From Candidatus Phytoplasma solani (GTDB taxonomy: Bacteria; Bacillota_I; Bacilli_A; Acholeplasmatales; Acholeplasmataceae): DNA of 64,000 nucleotides. The notes beneath the pieces were generated by a model. That model had not been told where the DNA came from and searched no databases. It worked only from the letters and a program-made list of their open reading frames with translations. Positions within the stretch are counted from its first letter, which is position 1; the number at the start of each line of letters is the position of its first letter. Below are positions 51,143 through 59,947 of the stretch, piece by piece. The stretch lies in contig NZ_CP103788.1 in the NCBI RefSeq assembly GCF_041729705.1, positions 372,001-436,000 of the forward strand. Direction: 5' to 3'. Made by a program: the position numbers and the translations under genes.

Positions 51143-51336
51143 CCAGAATCAAAATCAGATATTTTATAATATATTATTTTATATTAATTTTTAATAATAA
51201 TATTATATAAAGATTCTGATTCTGATTCTGATGTTTAATATATAATATATAGTAATATATAGTAATATAAAGATTCTGATTCTGATTCTGATTGTTTAAT
51301 ATATAATATATAGTAATACCAGAATCAAAATCAGAT
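51143..51336. repeat. GATTCT repeat cluster, two direct and two inverted blocks
   Basis: Blocks CCAGAATCAAAATCAGAT at 51143-51160 and 51319-51336 flank two blocks of three GATTCT-like units (51211-51232 and 51271-51292). The outer blocks are complementary to the inner ones, so hairpins between outer and inner blocks are possible. ATATAATATATAGTAAT is also repeated between them. Confidence 0.75.
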
Positions 51337-51472
51337 TATATAAAATTATAACTTAATTTTTTTTATTTGTCAAATGTTTTGCTTATTTTGTTAAATTATA
51401 TATATTTTTTATCATTATAAAAAAAACCAGCACAAAATGCACTTCTAGGTTGAAGGGTTAATAATTATAGGT

Positions 51473-52900
51473 TTATTGGTAATAACGTCTCATTTTTTTT
51501 CGTTGGGGTTTAATAATAAATGGTTTTAAATCAGGGTTTTTTTGATAATAATTTTTATATTCAAGGGGCGCCATCCCATCTAACACTTGCATTTCACGTT
51601 CATAGTTATAAAAATGAATATATGAAGTAATAATTTCTTTCACTTTGTCAAAACTTAAATCTTTTTTCCTAATTAAATTAATAGTCTCGCGTTTAAAATT
51701 AGACCAAAAGGCCTCTATACATGCGTTATTTGATGGTGTGCCTTTTTTGGAAAAACTAGCAATCATGCCTTTATCTTTAACCGCTGTCATGTATTCTTTG
51801 GAGGTGTAAACGGTGCCCTGATCGCTGTGATGAATACAACCATTAGAAAAAGGTATTTTTGATAATGTTTGCATAACAAAATTAATGTCTTGTTTTTGAG
51901 ATAAATTAAAGCTAATTATTTCTCTTGTATGTAAATCTAAAATAGCTGATAAATAAACCTTAGCGCCGTTTGGCATAATAATATAAGTAATGTCAGTACA
52001 AATCTTTTGTAAAGGTTTTGAGGCGTAAAAATTATTATTTAATTTATTTTGAAATGTGATTTTTCTTTGTTCGGCTTTGACTTGAAAATGTTTTGACTTG
52101 GTTTTTTGCATCCGTGATAACAAGTTTAATTTATTCATAATTTTTAAAACTGTTAAGCGTGATACTTTAAAGCCTGCTTTTTTCATTTTAAACCAAATAC
52201 GACGGTATCCTAATCTCATAATAGGGATATGGTTTGCCACAAAAGCGTATTGATAACACATTTTATAAATGGCTTTTTCTAAGGGTTGATTAGTGGCGAA
52301 TTTTTTATTTTGCAAAAGCCACCGATAATAAGTGCTTTTATGTATTTGTAGTTTTTTTAATATTTGATTAAGAGACAAAGATTGAGAGTATTTTTGAATA
52401 ATTTTTAAGTAAAAATCGCGTTTTTTAAGGCGGTTTTTGAATAGTTTTGTCGTTTCTTTCGTTAAAGCTTGTAATAAGTCCTCATCTTCTTGTGATATGG
52501 CCTTTTTTTTAGGTTTTAAGTTGTCTAATTCTCCTTCAGGGTCGCTATTATACTTTCTAACCCAGTCATAAACTTGTGAAATATTTTTAATTTCTAATTT
52601 TTCAATTATTTTTTGACAATGAATTTGGTTTAATTCATTTTTTAGTTTTTCTATTTTTGCTTTTAATTCTTGCGTCTTATTTACTAACATTCTTGCCACT
52701 TTTAAATGCGCTTGTCCCCAAGTTGCGTTTTCTTCTGCTTCTTTTATGTTGGTTAAGTCTTCTTCTTCTGCCCTAGCTGTGTATTCTTGCGCCCAATACA
52801 TACATGATTTCGCTTTAGTTATGCTTTCGCGTATCTCTTTGTTGGATAATTGAAATTCTTTTTTTAATTCTTTAATTTCGTTTTCAATATTTGTTTTCAT
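51473..52900 (-). CDS. IS3-family transposase (Tra5-like), single-frame form
   Basis: Catalyses transposition by a DDE nuclease. 475 residues. An N-terminal helical, coiled-coil-rich part (about 1-110) and a helix-turn-helix part with NISQVYDWVRKYNSDPEGEL (about 106-125) and a second HTH_21-like segment (LQIHKSTYYRWL, about 184-195) precede the rve integrase core. The catalytic triad fits Asp303 (CTDITYI), Asp360 (HHSDQGTVYTS) and Glu396 (NACIEAFWSNFKRE). Standard IS3 elements need a frameshift between two genes; here one frame carries everything, so no shift is required. All catalytic residues are present, so it could be active. Confidence 0.9.
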   Translation of the reverse strand: MKTNIENEIKELKKEFQLSNKEIRESITKAKSCMYWAQEYTARAEEEDLTNIKEAEENATWGQAHLKVARMLVNKTQELKAKIEKLKNELNQIHCQKIIEKLEIKNISQVYDWVRKYNSDPEGELDNLKPKKKAISQEDEDLLQALTKETTKLFKNRLKKRDFYLKIIQKYSQSLSLNQILKKLQIHKSTYYRWLLQNKKFATNQPLEKAIYKMCYQYAFVANHIPIMRLGYRRIWFKMKKAGFKVSRLTVLKIMNKLNLLSRMQKTKSKHFQVKAEQRKITFQNKLNNNFYASKPLQKICTDITYIIMPNGAKVYLSAILDLHTREIISFNLSQKQDINFVMQTLSKIPFSNGCIHHSDQGTVYTSKEYMTAVKDKGMIASFSKKGTPSNNACIEAFWSNFKRETINLIRKKDLSFDKVKEIITSYIHFYNYEREMQVLDGMAPLEYKNYYQKNPDLKPFIIKPQRKKMRRYYQ

Positions 52901-52931
52901 TGTTTGTTTCCCCTTTTTTGGATATTTTTAT

Positions 52932-53125
52932 TTATTCTTGGTTTAATTGGTTTTTTAATGCTTCTATTTTAGTTTTTATTGTTTTTGCCTTGATTTTGAC
53001 TTTTTGTGCCTCGAATTTATATTCTTCCGCCCAACGTGCGAATTTTTTCGAATAATTTATGTTTTCGCGCTCCTTGGCTGTAAGGATTTGCAAATTTTTT
53101 CTAATTCTTCAATTTGATTTTTCAT
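52932..53125 (-). pseudogene. Frameshifted small coiled-coil gene, partner of the transposase
   Basis: From ATG 53123-53125, after GGAG, the frame reads MKNQIEELEKICKSL and then, after a one-base slip near 53078-53086, KERENINYSKKFARWAEEYK and KFEAQKVKIKAKTIKTKIEA, ending ALKNQLNQE and TAA. Without the slip it would be about 64 residues. It resembles the N-terminal part of the neighbouring transposase (KEIRESITKAKSCMYWAQEY and KIEKLKNELNQ there). The frameshift is seen in the sequence; whether it is a mutation or is programmed is not known. Confidence 0.6.
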
Positions 53126-53157
53126 TATTTTTTTCTCCTTTCCACAGTTTAGAAAAC

Positions 53158-53206
53158 AAAAAAAGCTAAACTGTTTATTTTAATTTAATAATCAATTTAG
53201 CTTGTT
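53158..53206 (-). terminator. Hairpin shared with the yidC terminator
   Basis: AAGCTAAA / TTTAGCTT stem with a long AT loop and a T-run on minus. The same sequence is at 15853-15903. Confidence 0.5.
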
Positions 53207-53337
53207 TTTTTGTGGATTTATTTTTTGTTTTTAGGTAGTTTCGTTTTTTGGTCCGGTGGGCTAATAAACAATTTAGCTTGATTTTTTGTGGATTTATTTT
53301 TTTGTTTTAAGGTGGTTTCGTTTTTTGGTCCGGTTGC
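53196..53337. repeat. Tandem repeat of about 75 bp
   Basis: The unit (CAATTTAGCTTG...GTGGATTTATTTTTTG...GTTTCGTTTTTTGGTCCGGT) occurs twice, with small differences in A/T run length and a GTTTTTAGGTA / GTTTTAAGGTG variant. Confidence 0.75.
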
Positions 53338-53580
53338 TTATTAAAACTAGCTTTATTCAGGTATTAAAAATGAATTTATTTACAATTTTTGATAACAGTG
53401 TGTTTTTTCAAATTTATTTTCTATCTGTTGTCTTTATAATATGCTAAAATATAAAGGAGTTATTTTTTATTTTATTCTTTTTATTTGACAAAAAAATTTT
53501 AAAATCATCAAAACAATTTTTAATTCAAATTTTAATTATTTAAAGATACCTAAAAATCATTCAAGGAGGAACAAAATCAG

Positions 53581-54291
53581 ATGAAATGGCCTACAAAATC
53601 AAGCGATAAGCAAACTTATGGAGAAGAAATCGCTAACGCTATTTCTCATGGTTTAATGGTTCCTTTAGGAATTTTTATTCTTGTTCTTTTTAATATTGAA
53701 ATTTGTAAAATTGATGTTAATAATAAAATGATTATTTCGATTTTTAGTATTTCTATTATTATCCTTTATTTGACAAGCACTTTGTACCATTCTTTGTCTT
53801 TTACCAAAGCTCATAAATTTTTTCAAAAATGCGATCATATTAGTATTTATTTACTTATTTGGGGAACTTTTTCTCCTATTTTATTACTTTTACCTGAATT
53901 AAGAGGTTCTTTATTCGATTCAGAAACGTTTAAATGGTTTACTAAAGGACGATTTTTTTTTGTTTGTCAATGCATTTTAGTTACTTTAGGTATCACTTGC
54001 AAAGTCATGTGGTTTGACAAAGGCAAATACCTCCATCTTTTATTTTATGTTTTATTAGGGTGGAGTGGAATATTGTTGTTTCCTGAATTAATAAAACTAA
54101 ATAACAGAAAAACTTTATTTTTTATCATTTTAGGAGGCTGTTGTTATACTGGTGGTGTTTATTTTTATGTCAAAGATAATAAAAAATATTTTCATTTTAT
54201 CTGGCATCTTTTTGTGATGTTAGGCACTTGTTTCCACGCTGTAGGAATTTATTATTTATTACAAAATTTAAAAAATTTAAAAGTCAGTTAA
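53581..54291 (+). CDS. Hemolysin III-family (PAQR-like) membrane protein
   Basis: Integral membrane protein of the HlyIII/PAQR superfamily; activity in bacteria is unclear. 236 residues with seven hydrophobic segments (near 25-43, 50-67, 83-104, 124-142, 148-165, 176-194 and 207-228). Family hallmarks are GEEIANAISHGLMVPLG (about 14-30), STLYHSL (about 66-72), the Asp in FFQKCDHISIYLLIWGTFSP (about 81-100), and the final His in LGTCFHAVGIYYLL. The ATG is 11 bases after AGGAGG. It is the first gene on plus after the strand switch. Confidence 0.85.
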   Translation: MKWPTKSSDKQTYGEEIANAISHGLMVPLGIFILVLFNIEICKIDVNNKMIISIFSISIIILYLTSTLYHSLSFTKAHKFFQKCDHISIYLLIWGTFSPILLLLPELRGSLFDSETFKWFTKGRFFFVCQCILVTLGITCKVMWFDKGKYLHLLFYVLLGWSGILLFPELIKLNNRKTLFFIILGGCCYTGGVYFYVKDNKKYFHFIWHLFVMLGTCFHAVGIYYLLQNLKNLKVS

Positions 54292-54389
54292 TTACTATTT
54301 TTTCTTCTCATTTTACTACCAACCAAAATTAAAATAACAACAAAAACTTTATTTCCAAAAATTTATCCTTTCAGAAAAGAGAAAAATAT

Positions 54390-55598
54390 ATGAAAATTAT
54401 GTCAATTAATTCAGGCAGTTCTTCTTTAAAATTTCAATTATTAGAAATGCCTCAACAGCTTTTAATCGCTTCGGGTTTAATTGAAAGAATTAGTTACAAT
54501 AATGCAACTTTTACCCTTAAAACCCCAAACAATAAAGAAACCCAAACCTTAGAAATTAAAGACCATCAACAAGCAGTCACATTATTGTTAGATATGTTAA
54601 TTCGCAAACAAGTAATTACAAATTTAGAAGAAATAGAAGGAGTCGGCCATAGGATCGTTCAAGGAGGGGAGTTGTTTCAAGATTCAACTGTTTTAACTGA
54701 TGAAGCGATTGCCAAAATCGAAAGTCTTTGTGATTTAGCCCCTTTGCACAACCCCGCCAATCTTATAAGCATTAGAGCTTTTAAAAAGGTTTTGCCGTCT
54801 TTATTTCAAGTAGGAGTTTTTGATACCACCTTTCATCAAACCATTCCTGCAGTAAATTTTTTATATGCCACCCCTTATCAATGGTATCAAAAATATCAAA
54901 TCCGAAAATATGGCTTTCATGGTACCTCTTATAAATTTATTACCGAAAAAATGGAACAAATTTTAAATAAAAAAGACGCCAAATTAATCATTTGTCACGC
55001 TGGTAACGGAGTTTCTTTGTGTGCGGTTGATGCTGGCAAATCTTTGGACACGTCAATGGGTTTTACCCCTTTAGAGGGGGTGCCAATGGGAACGCGCAGT
55101 GGTAACATTGATCCAGCAGTGATCAAATTTATCGCTGATAAAGAAAACCAAAGCATTGGAGAAGTGATTAATGATTTAAATAAAAAATCAGGTTATCTTG
55201 GAGTCTCTGGGATTTCTAACGATATACGCGATATTCTAGTCGAAATCGATAAAGGCAACCCACAAGCCCGTTTATCTTTTGATATCCAAGTCAAACGGAT
55301 AGTTGATTATATCGCCAGTTATTACGTTTTATTAAAAGGGATTGATGCTTTAGTCTTTACTGCTGGCATTGGGGAAAATTCAGCTTTTTTTAGATCTGAA
55401 ATTATTCAACGCTTAGCTGTTTTAGGATTCAAATTAGATGAACAAAAAAATAAAGCCCAAGGACAAATTGCCTTAATTACTGCTCCTGATTCTCTCATTC
55501 AAGCTTTTACGATTCCGACTAACGAAGAATTAGCAATTGCTTGCGATGTAATAAGAATCCAAAATGAACAAATTCGCGATAACAAAAATCGCTGTTAA
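54390..55598 (+). CDS. ackA: Acetate kinase
   Basis: Makes ATP from acetyl phosphate with acetate as product, an important ATP source in fermenters. 402 residues. Typical blocks are MKIMSINSGSSSLKFQL (1-17), GHRIVQGGELF (about 86-96), VGVFDTTFHQTIP, KYGFHGTSYK, the nucleotide-binding region AGNGVSLCAVDAGKSLDTSMG and GIGENSAFFR. All are as expected, so the enzyme should be active. A terminator follows immediately, then tRNA-Ser. Confidence 0.96.
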   Translation: MKIMSINSGSSSLKFQLLEMPQQLLIASGLIERISYNNATFTLKTPNNKETQTLEIKDHQQAVTLLLDMLIRKQVITNLEEIEGVGHRIVQGGELFQDSTVLTDEAIAKIESLCDLAPLHNPANLISIRAFKKVLPSLFQVGVFDTTFHQTIPAVNFLYATPYQWYQKYQIRKYGFHGTSYKFITEKMEQILNKKDAKLIICHAGNGVSLCAVDAGKSLDTSMGFTPLEGVPMGTRSGNIDPAVIKFIADKENQSIGEVINDLNKKSGYLGVSGISNDIRDILVEIDKGNPQARLSFDIQVKRIVDYIASYYVLLKGIDALVFTAGIGENSAFFRSEIIQRLAVLGFKLDEQKNKAQGQIALITAPDSLIQAFTIPTNEELAIACDVIRIQNEQIRDNKNRC

Positions 55599-55603
55599 TA
55601 ATA

Positions 55604-55629
55604 AAAAAAGTCTTTTTTTAAGACTTTTT
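55604..55629 (+). terminator. Terminator after ackA
   Basis: Stem AAAAAGTCTT / AAGACTTTTT with a T-rich loop; its T-run ends 2 bp before the 5' end of tRNA-Ser. Confidence 0.7.
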
Positions 55630-55630
55630 C

Positions 55631-55718
55631 GGAGGAATACTCAAGTGGCCAAAGAGGCACGCTTGGAAAGCGTGTAGATCCAAAAGATGCGAGGGTTCGA
55701 ATCCCTTTTCCTCCGCCA
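55631..55718 (+). tRNA. tRNA-Ser (GGA)
   Basis: Class II tRNA of 88 nt with acceptor GGAGGAA/TTCCTCC, long variable arm, anticodon GGA and an encoded CCA. Confidence 0.95.
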
Positions 55719-55744
55719 ATTATTTCAAAACTAAATAAAATCAC

Positions 55745-55772
55745 AAAGCTATCCATTACGATAGCTCTTTTT
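55745..55772 (+). terminator. Terminator after tRNA-Ser
   Basis: Stem AGCTATC / GATAGCT (55747-55753, 55760-55766) followed by a T-run. Confidence 0.75.
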
Positions 55773-55819
55773 TATATCCAAACTTAGAAATAATGCAACA
55801 AAAAATTATAATTGAGAGT

Positions 55820-56038
55820 TTAATTATTTTTTAATGTGTTTTGCGATTTTTTAATTTCTTTTAAAATTTGTTCGACAATTGTTTTGACTTTCGGATTGAC
55901 AAAAAGAATGTGAGTGGAAATTTCAAAATGCGTCTTTTTGCTCCAATTTTTTAAAATGACAATTTTTAATTGCTCGAAATTAACTTTTTTCAACATTTTG
56001 CGAATTTTTCGCTCTTTGGCTTGTCTAGTTAACATCAT
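55820..56038 (-). CDS. Small basic hypothetical protein
   Basis: 72 residues, Lys-rich, predicted mostly helical (MLTRQAKERKIRKMLKKVNF, then VNPKVKTIVEQILKEIKK). The ATG is four bases after AAAGG, so it is plausibly translated. It lies alone between tRNA-Ser and the priA region. No family is recognised. Confidence 0.45.
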   Translation of the reverse strand: MMLTRQAKERKIRKMLKKVNFEQLKIVILKNWSKKTHFEISTHILFVNPKVKTIVEQILKEIKKSQNTLKNN

Positions 56039-56911
56039 TTTACCTTTTGATCATATTTAAAAATACTTTATAATGATATTATATATTTTTTATATTGCTT
56101 GCGGCAATAAAATTATTTTCTTTCTACAAACAACAAAAGATTAATCTCAAAAATATAGTATAATAAAGGTGTTTACTAAAATCTATTTTACGTACTACAA
56201 CGAAAAACTAAAATATATTGTATTAAAAAATCTTATTTTTTATTTTTTGTATTTAAACCTTAATATAGTCAAATAATTATATTTCTGGATATTTTTTTCT
56301 TTTTTTCGTTTTTCGCCAGACAAAATATTTTGTTCATCAACTTTTATTTTTTGGTATTTTTATCTTCAAGAAAATATCAATACTTTTTGACTCAAATGAG
56401 TTACATTTGTTTGATAGATTCTTTTTTATTTGTGTTTGTATTTTGATATTTGTTTTAAATGGTAGTATCGAAAGAACTAATAAAACATGACAACTAACAA
56501 CTACCATTTTAAAATATTATCTTTTTGGCCTCTCGTATACATTTGCTATTATTTTGTCATCAACAAAACTAACCTAAAATAACAACAATTTTGTGTGGCT
56601 TTGATTCATTCAATTTTATATTTAATAAGAATTTTAATAATCGATAATTCAGCTTATTTAATTTTAAACCAAACATCAACAAACACATCACCAAATTGCT
56701 TTCTATTTTTAATGACAATAATTTCTTTTTCGCTTATTTTTTCATTATTCATCCATATTAAACACAAATTTTTATGCCCCCAGCTAAAAATCAACTGCTT
56801 AAAAAACATTAATTAAAAAAAATAAATAACAGGTTCTTCCTAGTGTCTTTTTTTGTTATAATTTAATTATCGGTTGTTATTTTGCAATTTACAAAGAAAA
56901 GGATATACAAA
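56039..56911. other. Gap upstream of priA
   Basis: About 870 bp, AT-rich, with scattered short open frames and no credible gene except a doubtful hydrophobic frame at 56595-56816 (73 codons, no ribosome binding site). An extended -10 for priA lies at 56854-56862. Confidence 0.5.
56854..56862 (+). promoter_or_regulatory. Extended -10 promoter of priA
   Basis: TGTTATAAT, about 50 bp ahead of the chosen TTG start. The -35 is weak. Confidence 0.5.
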
Positions 56912-59281
56912 TTGATAGCTCAAGTTATTATAGATTTAAAAACATCTTCTTTAAATCGTTGCTTTGATTATTTAATTCCTGAAAATTTGCTTTCTTTGGC
57001 ACAAAAAGGGATGAGAGTCGTTGTTCCTTTTGGAGCCAAAAATTTATATCGTTTAGGTTATATCATAGACATTCAATTAACCAGTCAATTCGCTAATAAA
57101 GAATTAATTGATATCTTAGACGAGCAACCTTATTTTAACGAAGAATTATTTTTATTGGCAGATAACATGCTCCAAAACCCTTTTAGCCTCAAAGCTTTAG
57201 TTTATCAAACTATCATGCCAAAGAGTTTTTTAATCACCCACTTAAAAGAAATAACAATTATAAAACCTCAATTAATCCCTAAAAACATAAAAATTAATTT
57301 TCCTAAAAAAAACAAATTTCTAGTTAACGCTAACCATAAAATGATGTCTTCACTGCAAGTTTTATCGCAACAAGGTATTATTTTTATAAAAGATATTTCC
57401 AAGACAAGAAAAATAGAAAAAAATACTCTTTTTTATGTTTTAAATGTGGAATTACAAGAATTACAAAGTTTAAAATTAACCCCTAAACAAGAAGCATTTA
57501 TAAAAATATTAGTCAATTATCAAAACAAAACTATTCTCTTTGAAACCTTTATCGACAGAAAAGAAGCTTTACGTTGGACTTCAGAAAGTATCATCCAAGC
57601 GCTAATCAAAAAAAAAATCATTGTACCGACTTTAAAAAAGACAGACGTTGTTTTAGAACATCATTTTACCCCACTCAAACAAGATAAAAAAATCACTTTA
57701 AATGAAGAACAACAACAAGTGTTAAAAAGTATTCGGTTCAACCAATATCAAACTTATCTTTTGCACGGCAAAACAGGTTCCGGCAAGACAGAAATTTATT
57801 TAAATTTAATTGAGCAAGTTTTAAAAATGCAGCAACAAGTTTTATTAATTGTGCCGGAAGTGATGTTGATAGCTTCTTTGTTACAACGTTTAGAGGCTAA
57901 ATTTGACAAGGAAAAAATAGCTGTTTTTCATAGTTATTTAAGTCCCTTGCAAAAACAAACTCAGTTTAACAAAATTAAAACCCAAACCGCTCAAATTGTC
58001 TTAGGGACGAGAAGTGCTATTTTTGCATCCTTAAATCATTTAGGCATAATTATTATCGATGAAGAACATGATGATTCTTTGATTGAAAAAAACCAAGCCC
58101 CTTATGATACCAAAGAATTAGCCCAAATTAGAGCCAATTATCACAGGATTCCTTTGATTTTAGGTAGTGCGACTCCCTCTTTGGAAAGTTATTATCAAGT
58201 TTTACAAAAAAAATATCAACTATTAAAATTAACCAAAAGGGCTTTGATCGGCACTTTACCTCGCATTAAATTAATCGATATGAAAGAAGAGTTAAAAAAT
58301 GGCAATTTAGAACCGTTTTCAATCACTTTAAAAACTGCCTTAGAACAAACTTTAGCCAGAGGAGAACAAGCGATTTTATTTATTAATACCAAAGGATTTT
58401 CGCCTTTTGTTTTATGTCGTTTCTGCGGTAACGTTCCTAAATGTCAAAATTGTGATTCAAGCCTGACCTATTATCGTCAAAAACAAATTTTAAAATGTAA
58501 TTATTGCAGTTATCAAAAAGCTTTTACTAATCAATGCAGTAATTGTTGTAAAAAAGCAGTGAAACCTTTAGGAGTTGGGATTGAATATATCGAAAATCAT
58601 TTGCAAAAACATTTTAAACACGCTAAAATAATTAAATTTGATTCAGATAATGTCACCAAATTGACTCAATATGAAAGGTTGTGGAATGATTTCCAAGAAC
58701 ACAAAGCCGATATTTTATTAGGAACGCAAATGATTACCAAAGGACTTGATTTTCATCAAGTAACTTTAGTTGGCATCTTGATGGCTGATGCTCTTCTCAA
58801 AATACCATCTTTTAAAGCCTCAGAAAAAACTTTTCAATTATTACTTCAAGCCGCTGGTCGTTGTGCCAGAAAAAAAGAAGGGCAAGTGATTGTTCAAAGT
58901 TATAATTCAGACCATTTTGCCATCAAAAAAGCTGTTATTTATGATGAAGATAATTTTGTCAAACAACTTTTGCAAGAAAGATTAATCTCTCAAACATCGC
59001 CTTTTGGATATTTGAGTAAAATTTTGATCACTCACTCTAACTTTAAAAAAGTCTTTGATGTAGCTCATCAAATCAAAGATATTTTAGAAACAACTATTTG
59101 TCATCCGAAAATTAAAGTTTTAGGGCCTGTTTTATCGATGATGCCAAAAAAAAACAATCGTTACCGTGTTTTGTTAACTTTGAAATACAATCATTGGCCT
59201 TTAAATCTAGAATTTATTACAACTCAAAAGATACATCAAGACTGTTTGCTTTTTTTTGATCGTTTTGCTGATTTGTTGTAA
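56912..59281 (+). CDS. priA: Primosomal protein N' (PriA helicase)
   Basis: 3'-to-5' helicase that reloads the replisome at stalled forks. The start chosen is TTG 56912-56914, eight bases after AAAGGA, giving 789 residues that begin MIAQVIIDLKTSSLNRCFDY; an upstream TTG adds ten residues without a ribosome binding site. Walker A is LLHGKTGSGKTEIYL (about 288-302) and the DEEH box IIIDEEHDD follows about 90 residues later. A zinc-binding segment with four CxxC pairs (CRFC, CQNC, CNYC and CSNC) separates the two helicase halves. Family length is about 730-800. Confidence 0.94.
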   Translation: MIAQVIIDLKTSSLNRCFDYLIPENLLSLAQKGMRVVVPFGAKNLYRLGYIIDIQLTSQFANKELIDILDEQPYFNEELFLLADNMLQNPFSLKALVYQTIMPKSFLITHLKEITIIKPQLIPKNIKINFPKKNKFLVNANHKMMSSLQVLSQQGIIFIKDISKTRKIEKNTLFYVLNVELQELQSLKLTPKQEAFIKILVNYQNKTILFETFIDRKEALRWTSESIIQALIKKKIIVPTLKKTDVVLEHHFTPLKQDKKITLNEEQQQVLKSIRFNQYQTYLLHGKTGSGKTEIYLNLIEQVLKMQQQVLLIVPEVMLIASLLQRLEAKFDKEKIAVFHSYLSPLQKQTQFNKIKTQTAQIVLGTRSAIFASLNHLGIIIIDEEHDDSLIEKNQAPYDTKELAQIRANYHRIPLILGSATPSLESYYQVLQKKYQLLKLTKRALIGTLPRIKLIDMKEELKNGNLEPFSITLKTALEQTLARGEQAILFINTKGFSPFVLCRFCGNVPKCQNCDSSLTYYRQKQILKCNYCSYQKAFTNQCSNCCKKAVKPLGVGIEYIENHLQKHFKHAKIIKFDSDNVTKLTQYERLWNDFQEHKADILLGTQMITKGLDFHQVTLVGILMADALLKIPSFKASEKTFQLLLQAAGRCARKKEGQVIVQSYNSDHFAIKKAVIYDEDNFVKQLLQERLISQTSPFGYLSKILITHSNFKKVFDVAHQIKDILETTICHPKIKVLGPVLSMMPKKNNRYRVLLTLKYNHWPLNLEFITTQKIHQDCLLFFDRFADLL

Positions 59282-59847
59282 AAAAGATAATTTGGGATAG
59301 TTTAGATGAATTTTAAGTTAAGTAATTTTAATTTAGAATCCAGCACAAACTTAAACTAAGATCGAATAAAATAATATTATTTTTCAAAAAACTAGCAATT
59401 GATTAGTTTTTATGGGTTTAATAATTAATATTATAATTGAGGTGTTTTTAAACTTTAGACACTTTTTAATTTTTAAAAAAATATTTCTTTAGTTTGAAAA
59501 GATATTGAAATTATTAATTAATTTTTTTAACCTTAAAGGGTAATTTTAAAATTAAAAATTGCATTAAAAAACGAAACACTACATCTTTTTTTAATTTTAT
59601 TTAGCTTGCTTTAATTACAACAAATTAATCATCAATAACTTTTAAAAAGGAATTTAGACTTTAAATGACAAAAAGTTTCAAATAGCTATTTTATTGTTTC
59701 GTTGTGAAGTGAACTAAAGAAGATATTCAAAAAACTTATTATATTTATTTGATATAACACTAATAAAATTGACATTTTTATATTTTTATGTTAAAATAAA
59801 GTTAGTTATTTAAATATAATTATAAAAATGAGGTATGAATTTAAAAA
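59282..59847. other. Gap upstream of the CorC-like gene
   Basis: AT-rich and without a gene except for the promoter at 59769-59797. The short stretches of similar sequence in it look compositional. Confidence 0.5.
59769..59797 (+). promoter_or_regulatory. Promoter of the CorC-like gene
   Basis: TTGACA (59769-59774), 17-bp spacer, TAAAAT (59792-59797): perfect -35 and a good -10. Confidence 0.8.
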
Positions 59848-59946
59848 ATGGACGATAGTGATAGTACAATATTGGTCAAAATAGATAAGACACACAGGAA
59901 TTGGTGTCAACAAGTTGCTTTATTAGATCAAAAGGCGGCTTTTTAA
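59848..59946 (+). CDS. Possible 32-codon leader peptide
   Basis: ATG 59848 to TAA 59946 encodes MDDSDSTILVKIDKTHRNWC and then QQVALLDQKAAF. It lies in the leader transcript, and its stop is 1 bp before the ATG of the CorC-like gene. An AAGGCGG ribosome binding site for that gene lies inside its end. It has no strong ribosome binding site of its own. It could couple or regulate translation, or be accidental. Confidence 0.35.
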   Translation: MDDSDSTILVKIDKTHRNWCQQVALLDQKAAF

Positions 59947-59947
59947 A

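Larger units (their letters stand above)
50812..51472. other. Gap between hisS and transposase: promoter, IS end and repeats
   Basis: Holds the hisS promoter, the left IS end (50957-50978), an ACAAC repeat run near 51071-51110 and the GATTCT repeat cluster at 51143-51336. No gene is seen. Confidence 0.6.
50957..53400 (-). mobile_element. IS3-family insertion sequence (Tra5-like) with inverted-repeat ends
   Basis: The ends are 22-bp imperfect inverted repeats: CACTGTTATAAAAAAGTGTA plus AA at 50957-50978, and on the complement of 53379-53400 CACTGTTATCAAAAATTGTA plus AA; 20 of 22 positions match. Inside lie the transposase, a frameshifted small gene and several repeats. The 2.44-kb span is larger than a standard IS3 element of about 1.2-1.6 kb. 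No obvious target-site duplication was found next to the ends, so the limits could be inexact. Confidence 0.6.
53126..53580. other. Non-coding gap between the small gene and hlyIII
   Basis: Contains the terminator-like hairpin at 53158-53206, a tandem repeat at 53196-53337, the IS right end at 53379-53400, and AGGAGG ahead of hlyIII. A segment shared with the 3' side of the DUF2963 gene lies at 53357-53390. Confidence 0.6.

Noticed and set aside
51071-51336. Possible CRISPR-like array
   Set aside because: The repeats are short, partly inverted, and have no regular unique spacers; no cas gene is in view.
56595-56816. Hydrophobic 73-codon frame on plus upstream of priA
   Set aside because: No ribosome binding site, AT-rich composition that gives Ile/Phe/Leu by chance, and no family pattern.
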